This document shows positions 43,986 through 55,394 of a stretch of 64,000 nt of DNA, one piece after another. Under the pieces are notes generated by a model, which saw only the letters and a program-made list of their open reading frames with translations, was not told the origin of the DNA and searched no databases. The translations under genes and the position numbers were made by a program. Source of the DNA: Saccharina japonica (lineage: Eukaryota > Sar > Phaeophyceae > Laminariales > Laminariaceae); contig MEHQ01001452.1 of NCBI GenBank assembly GCA_008828725.1, positions 111,756 to 175,755 on the forward strand. Reading direction: 5' to 3'. Each line of letters begins with the position of its first letter. Position 1 is the stretch's first letter.

Positions 43986-46201
43986 TGCGAGGGAAATCCC
44001 CCCCCTACCCCCGTATATACCCGCCCTCCAGTTTTCAATAAAACTATAATACGGTACTACAAAATTAGGACGTTTCCGGGCCAGATTTGCTTAGCATCGT
44101 AACGCACCCAATAAATGGAAACCCACTTTTGCTTAGCATCTCGGCCAATCAGGAGCCGTTATTTGCTTAGCATCGCGCCGCACTTTTCTTTGCATCGCGC
44201 CGCAAGACCAGCTTGCGTCGCTCTCGCACCCAAACACCCGGCGTTTCAAACACCTGGATCTCCCTCTGCACACACCTCTGGATCCTCATAAGCTGGAGCT
44301 CAATCTACGCGTACCGTTGGGCTCCCATGGGCCCGCTATTGTGGTGAGGTCGACCTCCTGTTCCGACAACCATGAACACACCTGAGCACGCCACAACACA
44401 GAATTTGGCCTGAGCGGGCGAGTACGTGTTGTGTGCTTTACACGGAGCTGCAAAGCCACGGAACTGCAAGGCCCACAACATGTTACATCAGCGTGAGTTG
44501 GGCCGTGGGGTTTATACGAGTAACTGTGTTTGATTGGCTGGTTGGGTGTCGTTGTCTCGTACTCGTCGTTTCGCTGCGTTCTAGGTGCGCCTGTAGGGGC
44601 CGCAAACTACAGTAGCAGGAGGCAGTGCCGACGTTCAGAGCACTACTGTAACAGCAGTTGCCAGCGTTTTGCAGCCAAGGCAATAGGAACGGCAACAACA
44701 ACGCTACCCATGAAGCAGCAGCAGTAGAAGGAAACACTGCGGTTGCTGCTGACGGTAGTAGGAGCTGTGTTGCTTGCCTCGGCTGCATTGGCTACGGTTG
44801 TTGGTATTCTACAGTAGTACATACGTATTGTTTGACAACACCCATCACGTCGTCATGTACCGGCACCGGAAAGCAGACACCAGCGGTGACACAGGTACAC
44901 CACTGCTGTTGTAGTGGGAGCTATATATAATATGTCAATTGGTTGAGATTGCTGCCGCTGCTACAGCTGCTGCAATCTCGGCTTTCTACTGCACACACTG
45001 CAATCACCCCGTATACGTACGTACGTACGTACGTAGGTATCGGCGGTACTTTATACTGTACCTGGTATTTCAGCAGTATCAACGCGAACTTGATGCCGCA
45101 GTGGCAGGTACAAGAGCTGTGGTTGGTGCTGTACAGGCAGTAGTACGTAGCTGCGTCACTTGCTTTATATAATGGCTACCGCGGCTGCTGTTTGATGTGT
45201 ACGGTTTTTTAGTGTTCGTATTGCCAGACAACTGTTATCATGTTGTCATGTCAGCTACTCAAGTCAGCGACGGTAGGAGGTAAGAGTATCTTTACCTGAC
45301 GTCCTTTTCTCTCTTCGATGCTGTTTCGTGAAAAAAATGACGGTGGTCTCCCTGGGTCAGCGATGGATGGGATCTCCAACGCCGTAGTGTCCGCCGGGGG
45401 CTCCATGATGAACCACTAGGGTTTCAACGAAAGCGCACTCTTCCCGAGAAACGCAGACCTTCGGAAAGAACGCCAGCACATCAAGGTGAGGTTGGTTGAG
45501 GGCTGAACAGATGGCGCGAAGGGATGGTTCATTGAGGCCTCATTGATTTTTGAGCGTTGTACACCGCAATAAAATGCGATGCGTGGCAAATTGGCTAGTA
45601 GGGTAGATATTGAACTCGTCCGCATCTCACATCGCATGCCTTTCACCCTTATGGTTGCCCGCAGCTTCAAATTGGCGCAGTGACGCCAACAAGTTGTAGT
45701 AGGCCCACGCGCGGCGATAAATTGCGCACGCGTTCTCTCATAGCAAGCACGGCGATACGTTGAGTAGTACTGGCAAGTCTTGAGGCAAGAGCGTTCTCTC
45801 CAGCTGGTGGCACGTCTTGCCGAAGATGGGTTGCACAAGATAGTAAAACCTACCTGAATTACAGCCGATCATATGTCCATGGAATACACCCCGTATGAGC
45901 ACTCAGGTAGGGCCTCAGGCGCGCCTTTTACTTTGCGCTCGGACCCGGAAATGTTTTCCATGCGTGCTTATTGAGGCACAGGCATTGTTGGCCCGAACCG
46001 CTGTGGCCAGTTGTCAACATAACCGTCTTGCCGCTTATCGTCTTCTCCGCATGTATTGTGCACCGTTTCAATTACGGACGCTCCGAAGCGACATGTCTCA
46101 GGTGGAGCCCTCGACGAGGTCAGGGCGGATATGGGAGACCTTGGCCAGCTGCACCCGGTGTTGAATTTAGCCCCATCAAGGTGAGGTTGGACGAATTTTC
46201 C
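43986..46201. other. Intergenic; TTTGCTTAGCATC triplet and an ACGT run
   Basis: TTTGCTTAGCATC occurs at 44,086-44,098, 44,128-44,140 and 44,162-44,174, with a decayed fourth copy near 44,188. An ACGT microsatellite lies near 45,015-45,034. A minus-strand frame of 140 codons (45,416-45,838) is unrecognised. Short matches (catcaaggtgaggttgg) link 45,480 and 46,175. Confidence 0.45.
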
Positions 46202-46500
46202 CCCGGAACGTACTCATGGTGACGCATTTCCGTAATCGCATGCCCGTAGAGCCTCGCATTCCCACAACGCCGGGACGGAGCGCCTCGGGTTTTCACTGAC
46301 CAGACAGACTTTCGTTGCACCAAGAACGAATCGCCGTTAGGTGTTCGGCGAGTCGCATAAGGAGTGACCAGTACCCTTCTAAGAACCGCTTGCAAGGCGG
46401 AGTTCGGCACCTTGTGCGTAGTTTCATGCAGATGGATGATATCATCGACTTACTCTATGTATTCTCCTGTGTGGCTACTTCCAGACACGGGACAGGGGGT
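46202..46500. repeat. Dispersed repeat R, copy 1
   Basis: Aligns with 52,695-52,965: gtactcatg, then cctcgcat, gccgggacggagcgc, gggttttcac, gagtcgcat, ctaagaaccgc, and finally a head of the 106-bp piece (gtgtggctacttccag). Minus-strand frames in both copies are similar only because the DNA is. Confidence 0.65.
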
Positions 46501-46854
46501 TAGAGCTATCGCTACGTAGCGAGGAAGAAGTGTAAACAGCTTGGCTCTATTGCTTCGAAGTTAGCCGGTGTGTGTGTCTATGGCACCACACAAGGCTTGG
46601 TCAAAGTGACTATCAAATGTTCCCTCTTACGACCGCACTACGCAAACATCACTGACTGGGTGTAAGCATACTCCAGTACACAAACACGACTTGTGTGTAT
46701 TGGTTGCGTCGATTGAAGATGAACAATTGATTTTCACACACCTCAAACTCCCCCTGCCTGGGCGCATTCACTATTGTCGCAAGCTTGTGTGCGGTGGATA
46801 GTTTGCATTGTTTTCCAAACTGGTGTGTACGTCGTACTCCGGGTCTACCACGTA

Positions 46855-47545
46855 AGTATTTGAGTTTTTCATTTACTTCCGTAAAAGTAAACAATTTCTT
46901 CCGGGATAAGGTTTTCACTTGCATGGAAGTAAAATGTTTACATCCATGAAAACATTTTTCACTTTCATGGAAGTAAATCGACCTATATGTGAAAACTTTC
47001 ATGGAAGTAATTGTTTCTTCCATGATTTGTTTTTTACTTCCATGGAAGTGAATTGATTTACGTGGAAAATTTCATAGAAGTAAACCGTACTAACTTCCAT
47101 GAGAGTAAAAACGCCTCCATCGTTCCGCGCAATTTCCCGTTTATAGAGAGTCATCGGCCACTAGTTAGGTCTAGTGTGGTTCAGCGCTGCGCGTTACGCA
47201 GTTTGTAATATCCCGTTTATAATTGGTTCACATTTTGGTAATCGGAATGAGCCCACTTTGAGTGGAACGGTGTGCCAACTGGAAGCAGGGCGTGAAATCA
47301 TGCCCTCGCTTTCATGTTGTACTTATGTGGAAGTAAACGTTCAATCTACTTGCAATCCATTCACCTGGAAGCAAAATACTTTCATGGAAGTAAAAACAAA
47401 AGCATGGAAGAAAATGGACTTCCATGGAAGTATAAATTTCGCGGAAGTATGTTTTACCTCCATGCAAGTAAAATCACTTTCGTGGAAGTAAAATGTACTT
47501 CCATGGAACATGTTTTACTTGAGTGGAAACGTTCATCGAAGGAAA
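46855..47545. repeat. Cluster of ACTTCCATGGAAGT words, copy 2
   Basis: Same word as at 3.8-4.4 kb, with many half-sites (actttcatggaagta, acttccatggaag, catggaagtaaa) in two blocks separated by unrelated DNA at about 47,120-47,310. Spacing is irregular and the filler differs from the first cluster, so this is not a copied block. Confidence 0.7.
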
Positions 47546-48171
47546 CTCAAAAGTCACAGAAAGTGGTAGATCGCGTACTCCTGTAGTCGGAATGGGGGGC
47601 ACGCTAGGCACAGGGAAGCGTTTCAATATACCTGAGAACACAGCACCGTATAGGTCGCTTTTTCTTGTACCTCAATTGCAGCCGTTCACTCTGCACCCCT
47701 AACAGGTGGTAAGCTCTGGTTCGAGCGACTCTTCACACGGGTGGTGCTGTCGATGCTGAGTTGCCCATTGACTTTCCGGGAAAGCAAAGGGGGTAGGTCC
47801 GGACTATGTCTGGAGTCAGCAGAGTTCTACGAGTGATTGATAGACGATTTGTAAGAAGTTACAGCCTGGTGATTCCACCTCATTTTCCCTCGTTGGGTTA
47901 TACAAAGAGACAAAATACCGTGAGCTTGGCCGGCCTAGTAACAGGAACCCCGCGGGATGTCTAGGCCACAGTAGCATGGGTTGGACAACGTAAAACATCT
48001 ATGTTATTGTAAGCGTGGTCTATGGTATGGTAAGAGTGCGGTGGCTGGGACAAGGACGCCGACGCAGCAAACGGCTCAAATAGACCGCGACGCCGGACGT
48101 GAGCGCTGTGGATGGTCGCACAGACAGTAGTTTCTTGATATGGCCGCAGCGCGGATTGTAAACTATGGACG
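47546..48171. other. Intergenic, no gene seen
   Basis: No supported ORF, repeat or RNA gene. Confidence 0.35.
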
Positions 48172-48409
48172 GACGCGTGCTACGATAGAGATAGCACTTT
48201 GTGGCTGAAATGAGTTCTGGGTGATCGAGCTCCTTGACTCAAACTCGGCGGACTTTGATCATTATATTTTGTTGCAAGACTGTCACTATTCTGTTGCAAT
48301 ATTGTTCCTCGTTTGCTTCGGCCATGGGATTATTCATCGGATACGATAATAGCGCTTTTACTTTCCTCCAAAACCAGTTTGGGGTGAGGTTTAAAGCTCT
48401 TCGAGTAAG
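48172..48409. mobile_element. MITE family C, truncated copy
   Basis: Begins gacgcgtgctacgatagag and follows the family body (gggtgatcgagctcctt, ccaaaaccagtttggggtg). The last 40 or so bases are missing where the next copy starts, so the two stand head to tail. Confidence 0.75.
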
Positions 48410-48656
48410 GACGCGTGCTACGGTAGAGGTAGCACGTTTTGGCTGAATCGTGTTCCGAACGATCGGGCTCCTTAACCCAAATTCATCGGACTTTCATTTT
48501 TGTGACGAAATGTGTTTCAGAGTATACTTCGGGCATGATATTTCTCATGCAGCAGAACTTTTATTTTCCTTCAAAACCTTTTTTTCGGTGAGGTATGACG
48601 CTCTTTAAGCGAGGAGCTCAGAAAAAACATGGTGCACCTCTATCGTAGCATGCGTC
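48410..48656. mobile_element. MITE family C, complete copy (247 bp)
   Basis: The ends GACGCGTGCTACGGTAGAGG and, inverted, GACGCATGCTACGATAGAGG form terminal inverted repeats of about 25 bp. No coding capacity. Confidence 0.85.
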
Positions 48657-49808
48657 GACGGTTGCACGGAGTTTATCGATATGGTGCTGCTTTCGTGCCT
48701 GTCCAACAGGCAGAGACCCCATTATTCTGGTATGGTATCGTGACGTTACGTCCGCATCAGGGTTGTGAGTGTCTAGGCACTGCGAGCCTGCACGTACTCG
48801 ACTGATGCGTCACTTTCAATTGCGGCAGTCGTGTTGAGTTGTGAGCGAGTACCAAAAGCTGATATCATAGTCCCATGCGTCCTCTTTGCCGTTGGATTTG
48901 ATCGCGCAGTTTGCAGGGGATCAGCCAGGAAACCGTCCCTTTAGAGCCATCCTGCCCCTGCGGAGAATTCCAAGCTTGACTTTGCGAAGCGTTGGTATGA
49001 CGATTCCGCAAGCCCTGAACGAGATATGTTGGCCGGCCGGCTCAAAGTTGGAAGCGACGTGTGCAACCTCGTTCAAAGGGGTCGAAGGCGGACGACATTA
49101 CGAAACGGACAACGGAACAACCCTCAAGGATCACTTGTTCAACCGAGGCGGAAGAGCGCGTTGACCCGATGCTGCAAGAAGGTGGCCAGGCAATTGGTGA
49201 CGGCTGACCGGCCAGTTTCGGGTTGGCCTTCAGTAAAGACACAACATTCCCGGGAGTCAACACGTCACAAAAAGCTAAAGCTGGTCCAGTTCCGTGTGTT
49301 TCTGCTTGTGCTGGACATAGAGCAGAGGCGGACGAAGGCATGGGATGCTGATGTAGGTGCCAGGGTGTGGTCGGGGGGGGGGGGTGCAGAAGGCTGTGAC
49401 GCTAGTACTATAAGTGTGACAGGCGGGGATGTTGGCGGGGCTTTACCCGACAAGAGGTAGAACGCCGATTCCGTCCACGGCTTATTAGCAGCGGGCCTGG
49501 AACCCTTTGAGAAAAGCACAGAGTGTCTCGACACTACGAAAGCCGCGTCGTCGTGGTTAGTACAAACTTGTACCAGTAGATCGGAACCTACAGTACCATA
49601 CTTCGCCTTTCAGTGGCAAACAGGGAGCGTAGAGAGGCAGGTCGCCCGGGTTGCGATAGGACCGGTGTAAGCCTTTGCGTATGCATATAATACATGTACG
49701 GGGCATTCACCACCGGGCTTGTTTACGGTGGAAGAAGGCTCGGGTGTCATGAGTTGTGTGATTACAATAGCAAACAACTAAATGCTCTCAATATACTTCT
49801 CACATATG
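48657..49808. other. Intergenic, G-run, no gene recognised
   Basis: Overlapping frames on both strands at 48,886-49,534 are open, and the stretch is richer in GC than its surroundings, but no domain or splice structure is convincing. A G-run lies at 49,373-49,384. Confidence 0.3.
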
Positions 49809-50065
49809 GACGCATGCTATGATAATAGGTGCGCCATGTTTTTGCTGAGCTCCTAGCTTGAGAAGCGCCATACGTCGCCGAAAAATAGGCTTTAGAGGGC
49901 GATAAAAGTGCTACTGTATATCGGATTACCATTTCCATGACCTGAGTCTAGCATGAAAAATTTTACAGCACAAAAATGAAAGTCTGACGAATTTGGGTTA
50001 AGGAGCCCGATCGTTCAGAAAACGATTCAGCCAAAAAAAGTGCTACCTCTACCGTAGCACGCGTC
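49809..50065. mobile_element. MITE family C, complete copy, opposite orientation
   Basis: The ends gacgcatgctatg and gcacgcgtc are inverted repeats. TATG occurs immediately on both sides (49,805-49,808 and 50,066-50,069), again a 4-bp target duplication. The body is the reverse of the 48.4-kb copy. Confidence 0.8.
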
Positions 50066-50691
50066 TATGCATCCGCTTTACAACAAGCAACAAGCTACCA
50101 GACTGAGTATTTACGCTCGGTCTAAACTTCTGCATGGATTCGTGAACCTATATACCACGTGCCGTGTTAGCTCCAGGTACGTACCGCGGCCACGTATTAT
50201 TGTGCATGCATGTACAGCAGTATATCTTGCCGCTGTATGTGCTGCTGTGCGCATATACATCGTAGAGCTCCTTCCCGGTGGTAAAATATGGTGTCCGTCG
50301 CGGATGAAAGAAAAAAGAAGAGCGCAATGTCCGGACCATTTGTGATCCCCTGTTCTCGCGATCATACTCGATGTTCTGTTTTGCAAGCTACTCTGTACGG
50401 TATTGACAGTAATTCCGGGACACTGCTGTTGTTATAAACACCAACCGTAAATATATCACCAGATTATAGCACATTCGAGCAGCAGCGCGCTCACTGAACA
50501 GACGGCTGCAACGGCCGTAAACGGCATACGGGTAGTAGTGAAAATGGTCAACACTCGTAGTCGGCACCGATCGTCATATGGAATCGCAGTGCGGCTGTAT
50601 CGTGGCATCAAAAGGGCCTGTCTGTTTCCGTGTACGCCCATTTACGTACAACACGGAGTTTCTACACTTTTTCGCGGGCTTCGCCCGCGAA
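50066..50691. other. Intergenic, no gene seen
   Basis: Frames on opposite strands overlap without any family signature. Confidence 0.3.
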
Positions 50692-51105
50692 CTAAATTTT
50701 AAAAAGCTTGCCCGGTACATGGAAAAATCGCTTTTCTAGGCCCTGACCCATTTTGTTTGTTTTTTTTTTTCGTGCCCACTTTTTCGGAGTGGCACGAGTC
50801 CAAACAAGGCAACAATGGCACCAGGGTTTAATCATTTTCCCACAGTTTTGGCTTAGGTTTTTGTAGCCACAAGCCATCTTTTTGGGGCCATTCACGATTG
50901 TTTGGCCGGGTCTGCGCAAAGGCGCGAACGACGTATGGCACGAGGGTTTGGCCATTTTTCCACATTGTAGGCATACGGTATAGAGGTATGCGCTGCGCTT
51001 ACGACGGCATGCATTTAAGACTTCTTCGTGTTTTAGGGTGTAGTTTAACACATACGCGGGGTGTGTGAACATACACCAACTGCTGAAATGTTGAATCGTA
51101 TGCAA
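50692..51105 (-). CDS. Hypothetical ORF, 137 residues, with an internal repeat
   Basis: The frame contains two copies of C-G-K-M-x-K-P-x-C-H about 44 residues apart, each followed by a short basic stretch. At DNA level these are two diverged direct repeats (tggcaccagggttt near 50,817 and tggcacgagggttt near 50,936). The pattern could be a small Cys/His repeat protein or simply a duplicated non-coding segment. No family was recognised. Confidence 0.2.
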   Translation of the reverse strand: MHTIQHFSSWCMFTHPAYVLNYTLKHEEVLNACRRKRSAYLYTVCLQCGKMAKPSCHTSFAPLRRPGQTIVNGPKKMACGYKNLSQNCGKMIKPWCHCCLVWTRATPKKWARKKKTNKMGQGLEKRFFHVPGKLFKI

Positions 51106-52297
51106 TGAGTCAACAGATTTTATGCTGTTTAACTATTCGGCGAAGTTCCCGATGCCGACTGAGCATCTTGCCCGGGCTTTCAACGAACCCAACGCCAAAC
51201 ACAGGGGTGGCATAGGCTGCCTATGGCATATTTTATCTTGCTTTGCCACTCCTTGTGCCCACAATCCTAATGGTGTGCCCACTCCAGCGTATGGCTTCGC
51301 TTATAGTACATAGATCCAACTATGCCAATCGTTATACCCACCGGGTGGGTAAGGGCCTAACGTTTCCTTCGTATGCGGTTCGAGTTTGGAGCTTCAATTC
51401 GACCGGAACGTTCCATTCGTGAACACGGCCGTTGCAAATCTCGCGGGGCCCCCCTCCGGTTGAAGTTAATCATTGAACCTTCAAGCTCCAAGCCACAGTT
51501 TGTTTTCGTCGCCCCCCACCCCCACTCTCCCCACTCTCCACAGAGCAACACCACCTCATCCGCCCCTGCGCACGCAACATCATCACCCCCAATCGGAAAC
51601 GAACATCAGATATCTATATATCGCCACAGTAGAGAGTGTCCTTCGACCGGCTGCAATCGGCTGCTATTGCTGCTGCTGTGCCTTCCTCGCTTGTGCCTAT
51701 CGCCGCACGCCACACGTACATGATCTGTCCGCGTTTCGCACATACATCTCGTGTTTTCCAGCTGGCAGCGCATGCATATCGCGGTGCGCGTATCCTCTAG
51801 CCGCAGACAATCCCAATGGGGTGCCCCAGTCTGCCGCCTGGTACGGCTGAAGGGCCGTCAGGGTAACAACGCGCACAAGGCACTCACAGCGCATCTCAGG
51901 GGTGGCCCTCCTTCGCAACAAAGGCCGGCTTTCTCCGTTTTTTCAGGGCACGGATCAAGACGAATCTACGAAGAAGGCGTAAATGTACCGGCTTTTCCTC
52001 AAATGTTGTTCTCAGAAAAATCCAAGAAATTGCTTCAAAATTATTTCGAGTACTATTTTTAAAAATCCAAGAATTTCTGGGAAAATACGAGCAAGAACTT
52101 TCGCGGAAAAAATCGTGATCCGTGTTTTTCTCGGAAATTTCCTCATGTTTTTTAAATATTGGAGAAGAAAAAAATGGAAAAGGTTTCCACGAATAGCCCA
52201 GGAATTCTTTGTCGTAGACTTGGAAGGCGTTACACGCTCTCGATTTACACTACAACCATACTATACAAACCTTATGGTCCGATCGGTTTTCGGCGAC
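51106..52297. other. Intergenic; degenerate tttctcggaaa words
   Basis: Bases 51,990-52,200 are rich in ttctcggaaa/aaatccaagaa-type words, a weak word cluster. A short direct repeat (caatcctaatggtgtgccc type) links 51,261 and 51,808. No gene is supported. Confidence 0.35.
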
Positions 52298-54238
52298 CTA
52301 GTTCAAAAGCAAGGGCAGCAGCTGGGCTGCCGGCGCAGCCCCGGCTGCCCCGGGGGCCTGGTCGTGGGCGAACGTGCAACTGTCTCGGGGGCAGTGCTCG
52401 CCCCGCCACGTGTAATCGCAGACACCGCTCGGGGTGCGTGAGAGCTGGAGCCGTGCACGAAAGGTTCCGCCCCCCGGCCCGGAGCCCGCCCGGCCTCGCG
52501 TTATCGAACCTTTGGGCCGGCTGGCCCCGGGAGGAGGTTTTCGTTTCGTGTCCCCCCCCCGGGTGTGGGCATGCACGAGCGCACCCACAGATCGGTGCGG
52601 GAGACGAGGCTGTTCGCGGCGCCCTCCTCCACTAGCGCAAGCAGCTGGGCAAAAACGGGGTGCTGGAACGTGAGCCCAGCTCCCGCGGGGGGGGGTGTAC
52701 TCATGTTGTGCACGGCCGTAGTCATATGACCATCGACCCTCGCATCCCTACAATGCCGGGACGGAGCGCGTTGGGTTTTCACCAACCAGGCAGACATTGC
52801 TTGCACCAAGCGCGAAACGCCGTGGGGTATTGGGCGAGTCGCATGGAGGGTGAGCTGCATCCTGCTAAGAACCGCCTCTGAGGCGGACTTGCATACGGAC
52901 GACAGCTTCAATGAGTTAATTTAATTTCTGGTGTGGCCACTTCCGGAGACAGCAATGGGTTTTACTATGTAACTGCCTCGCGTACGCCTTACCATATTTA
53001 CACTACGTGATACGACCATTCCCCTTGTGCGGAGCAAAGGTTCTCCACCCCGCACGAATGATCTACTCGACCGCCAGCTTTGGTGACCGCCAAAACAAAT
53101 ATAAAAACAAAACGGCACCCTGGTTGTCTAGCTCACGCAGCGAGTGGCGTGTTTTACAACGTCGTTGCCAACCGACTCCAACCCAACCTATAAGTATATC
53201 ATATATTTATAGGGGGGGGGGTCCCGCGGCGGGGGGCATTAGAGAGTGCTGCCGCCAGACGCTCGCCGCGGCCAGGGCGAGCTTGTGGATGGCCTCCTCG
53301 AGTCATCGGTTCATGGCAGTGACCAGCGATTCGCGCACTTTCTGTGAGAACGGCGCGAGGTCGTGGGCGTGGAACTGGAGATATGTCCGCACCGACGTTT
53401 CGACGGTTTGCAGAGCGTGACGCAGAGTCGCCACCGTGGTGGTGCAAGCGGACGGGGCGTTCTCCATACCGTACTCAGGCACAGTCATGAACGCCTCCGC
53501 GAAGGTGCTGAAGTGGAGCTCAACTGGGAGGACCATTGGTGTGGCCCCGGCTGGTGCCGGGGGGCAGAATGCTTGCACGTCCCAGCCGATCAACGTCTGA
53601 AGTTGACGCGCCACCTCAGTCGGCACGCCTGCCACTTTTTTCAGGATCAAGACCAGCAAGGGGCTGCTCAGCTCTTCGGGCACGTGGAAGCCGCCCCGTG
53701 CCACGAAATACTGTTGTCCGGCGCGGGACCTCCACAGCTCCGCCGCCATCTTGGCGTTGACCTTGGCGGCCGCGGCGGCGGCCGCCAGCTGGTTGGGTGC
53801 GAGCGGCGCCCCGAGCGGTAGGGCGCCCATCGCCCCGGCTCCCGGTAGAATCCCCTGCACCCCGGTGAAGACCCCGCCAGGGGGATGGAGACCGTGAAGC
53901 TGCTGCTGAAGTTGCTGCTGTAGGGGCTGCTGCTGGTGTGGCTGCTGCTGTGGGTGCAGTACCTGTGGGAGCGGCTGCTGCAGATGCTGCTGCGGGCCTA
54001 GGTTCTGCTCCAAAATGTGGATACGGCCCAATAAGGCCTGCTGGCTGTCGGCGAGGGCTTGCATCTGCTGGACCAGTGCATCAAGGATGTGCTGGGGTAC
54101 GGCTGCGACGGGTTGAGGGTTCACCACGGGCCGGGCGACACCCGGTCCCCCGCCCGAGGGTACTGCGGCTGCTTTGCCCTCGGGTGGATCGCCGCCTCCG
54201 ACATCGAGGTGGTCTTCGTTGGGTACGTCGTCGGCCAT
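52298..54238 (-). pseudogene. Glutamine-rich protein with a C-terminal CCCH zinc finger, interrupted (possible gag-like)
   Basis: From the ATG at 54,238 (the frame is open further upstream) a 311-residue protein runs to a TGA at 53,303. An acidic start (MADDVPNEDHLD) is followed by a coiled helical segment, a Q-rich stretch (about residues 80-115), an Ala-rich segment and a globular part. The same frame continues past the TGA into a helical segment until a 533-bp insertion (52,689-53,221). Beyond it coding resumes, shifts frame by one base in a C9 run (52,552-52,560), and ends with a CCCH finger (C-x8-C-x4-C-x3-H) and an Ala/Pro tail. Stop, shift and insertion mark it as broken. Q-rich linker plus nucleic-acid-binding finger would suit a retroelement gag or an RNA-binding protein. 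No reverse transcriptase lies next to it. Confidence 0.6.
52689..53229. mobile_element. Repeat R insertion with an 8-bp target duplication
   Basis: TCCCGCGG at 52,681-52,688 recurs at 53,222-53,229. The 533 bp between (plus one copy of the duplication) interrupts an ORF that is in frame on both sides. The insert starts and ends in G-runs, contains repeat R (partner 46,202-46,500) and a full copy of the 106-bp piece (52,930-53,032). It has no obvious terminal inverted repeats. An 8-bp duplication is typical of hAT elements among others. Confidence 0.7.
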
Positions 54239-54590
54239 GCTGCTGTGCGAGGCTTCCCGCGAGGGGATCGATGGATTCAAAAGTCGATCGAAACAAAACT
54301 TGTCTCGCTGTCGCCTACGCGCAGATGTCACAATAAAACCCAAACCAGAGGAACCAGCTGATACAAGTGGAGACAGGTCAGCTCTCTCCTTCGTTCCCTT
54401 TAGAATCTCGTACAGGCTAGCTGCCCTCACTGTGCCGACGGAGACTGGGCGCTTCCTGAGTCGAGCTCTCACGTCGGCCTATTGCACAAATACTATTCCG
54501 TTACTCGAATTCAAACCGCCTCCACGAACGCCAATTTCCTGCGGAAACCTACAGTGTAGTCTTTATATGCGAGAAACACGGATTTATAGT

Positions 54591-54895
54591 TTACAGTACC
54601 GGCCCGGTCATAAGAAATAAACCCACAACAAAGTCAGCCTGAAAAATTGATAACATTAGGAAAGCTTTCAGCCTACAGTAGTCAGCGAATAAGATTTCAT
54701 AAAGTGACTCCTTCCTGTGGCTGACCTGGACTTAAGTCACCACCCCCTGTGCATTACTAGGGAACACAACACGCCTTTTCGGGAATAAAAATATGAGGGC
54801 GCAACATGAGAAAGTGTGCTTTCGCGCGCGCCCAGGATAAGAAAGTCGGCCTGAACCCGATTCCAGGTTTCTCGTGAGAGGGCCGGTACTGTATA
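54591..54895. mobile_element. MITE family B, complete copy (about 305 bp)
   Basis: The ends ttacagtaccggcccggtca and gagggccggtactgtata are terminal inverted repeats, and the next bases (taagaaa / tttctcgtga) continue the symmetry. Sub-terminal agtcagcct and agtcggcct segments are repeated. It matches the interrupted copy at 4920-6549 in reverse. Confidence 0.8.
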
Positions 54896-55123
54896 CGTGC
54901 AGAGATTCGAGCAAACGGCGAGGCCAACTGCTGTTGTTGTGGTCTGGCGCCGCGAAGAGACGCGCCGAGTGCGCTGCACTGGGCGTGGGACCCAAGCGTC
55001 CGAAGCCACGCTGGCTGCCCCTGGTCTGGCGGCAACGTACCGAGTGGGCTCGAGTCGACCTGTCTTTGTATTGTGTATTGTGACATACAACGAAGCACCC
55101 GAGCCCAGCACGTTGACTGACTA

Positions 55124-55163
55124 CTGCTACTGCTGCTGCTGCTGCTGCTGCTGCCGCTGCTGT
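55124..55163. repeat. CTG repeat run 1
   Basis: About ten CTG/CTA/CCG triplets in a row. No supported protein uses this run. Confidence 0.85.
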
Positions 55164-55331
55164 AAAGTCTACGAGCACGGAGTGGCGCGCGCCGAATGCG
55201 CTTCCCTTCGTATCTAGGCCCGAGCCCGCGCCAGCAGACTGTAGTCTGGCGACGAAGAGGCGCACCGATCGCCGGCTACGCGTCGGGCGCGAAGCAATGT
55301 CGCTGTGTCACAATTCAACTCATCGATCGTT

Positions 55332-55334
<3 letters not shown>

Positions 55335-55369
<35 letters not shown>
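55335..55369. repeat. CTG repeat run 2
   Basis: Eleven or so uninterrupted CTG triplets, in the same orientation as run 1. They are not part of a supported gene. Confidence 0.85.
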
Positions 55370-55370
<1 letters not shown>

Positions 55371-55394
55371 GCTTGCGTGGATAGCATCTTGAAT

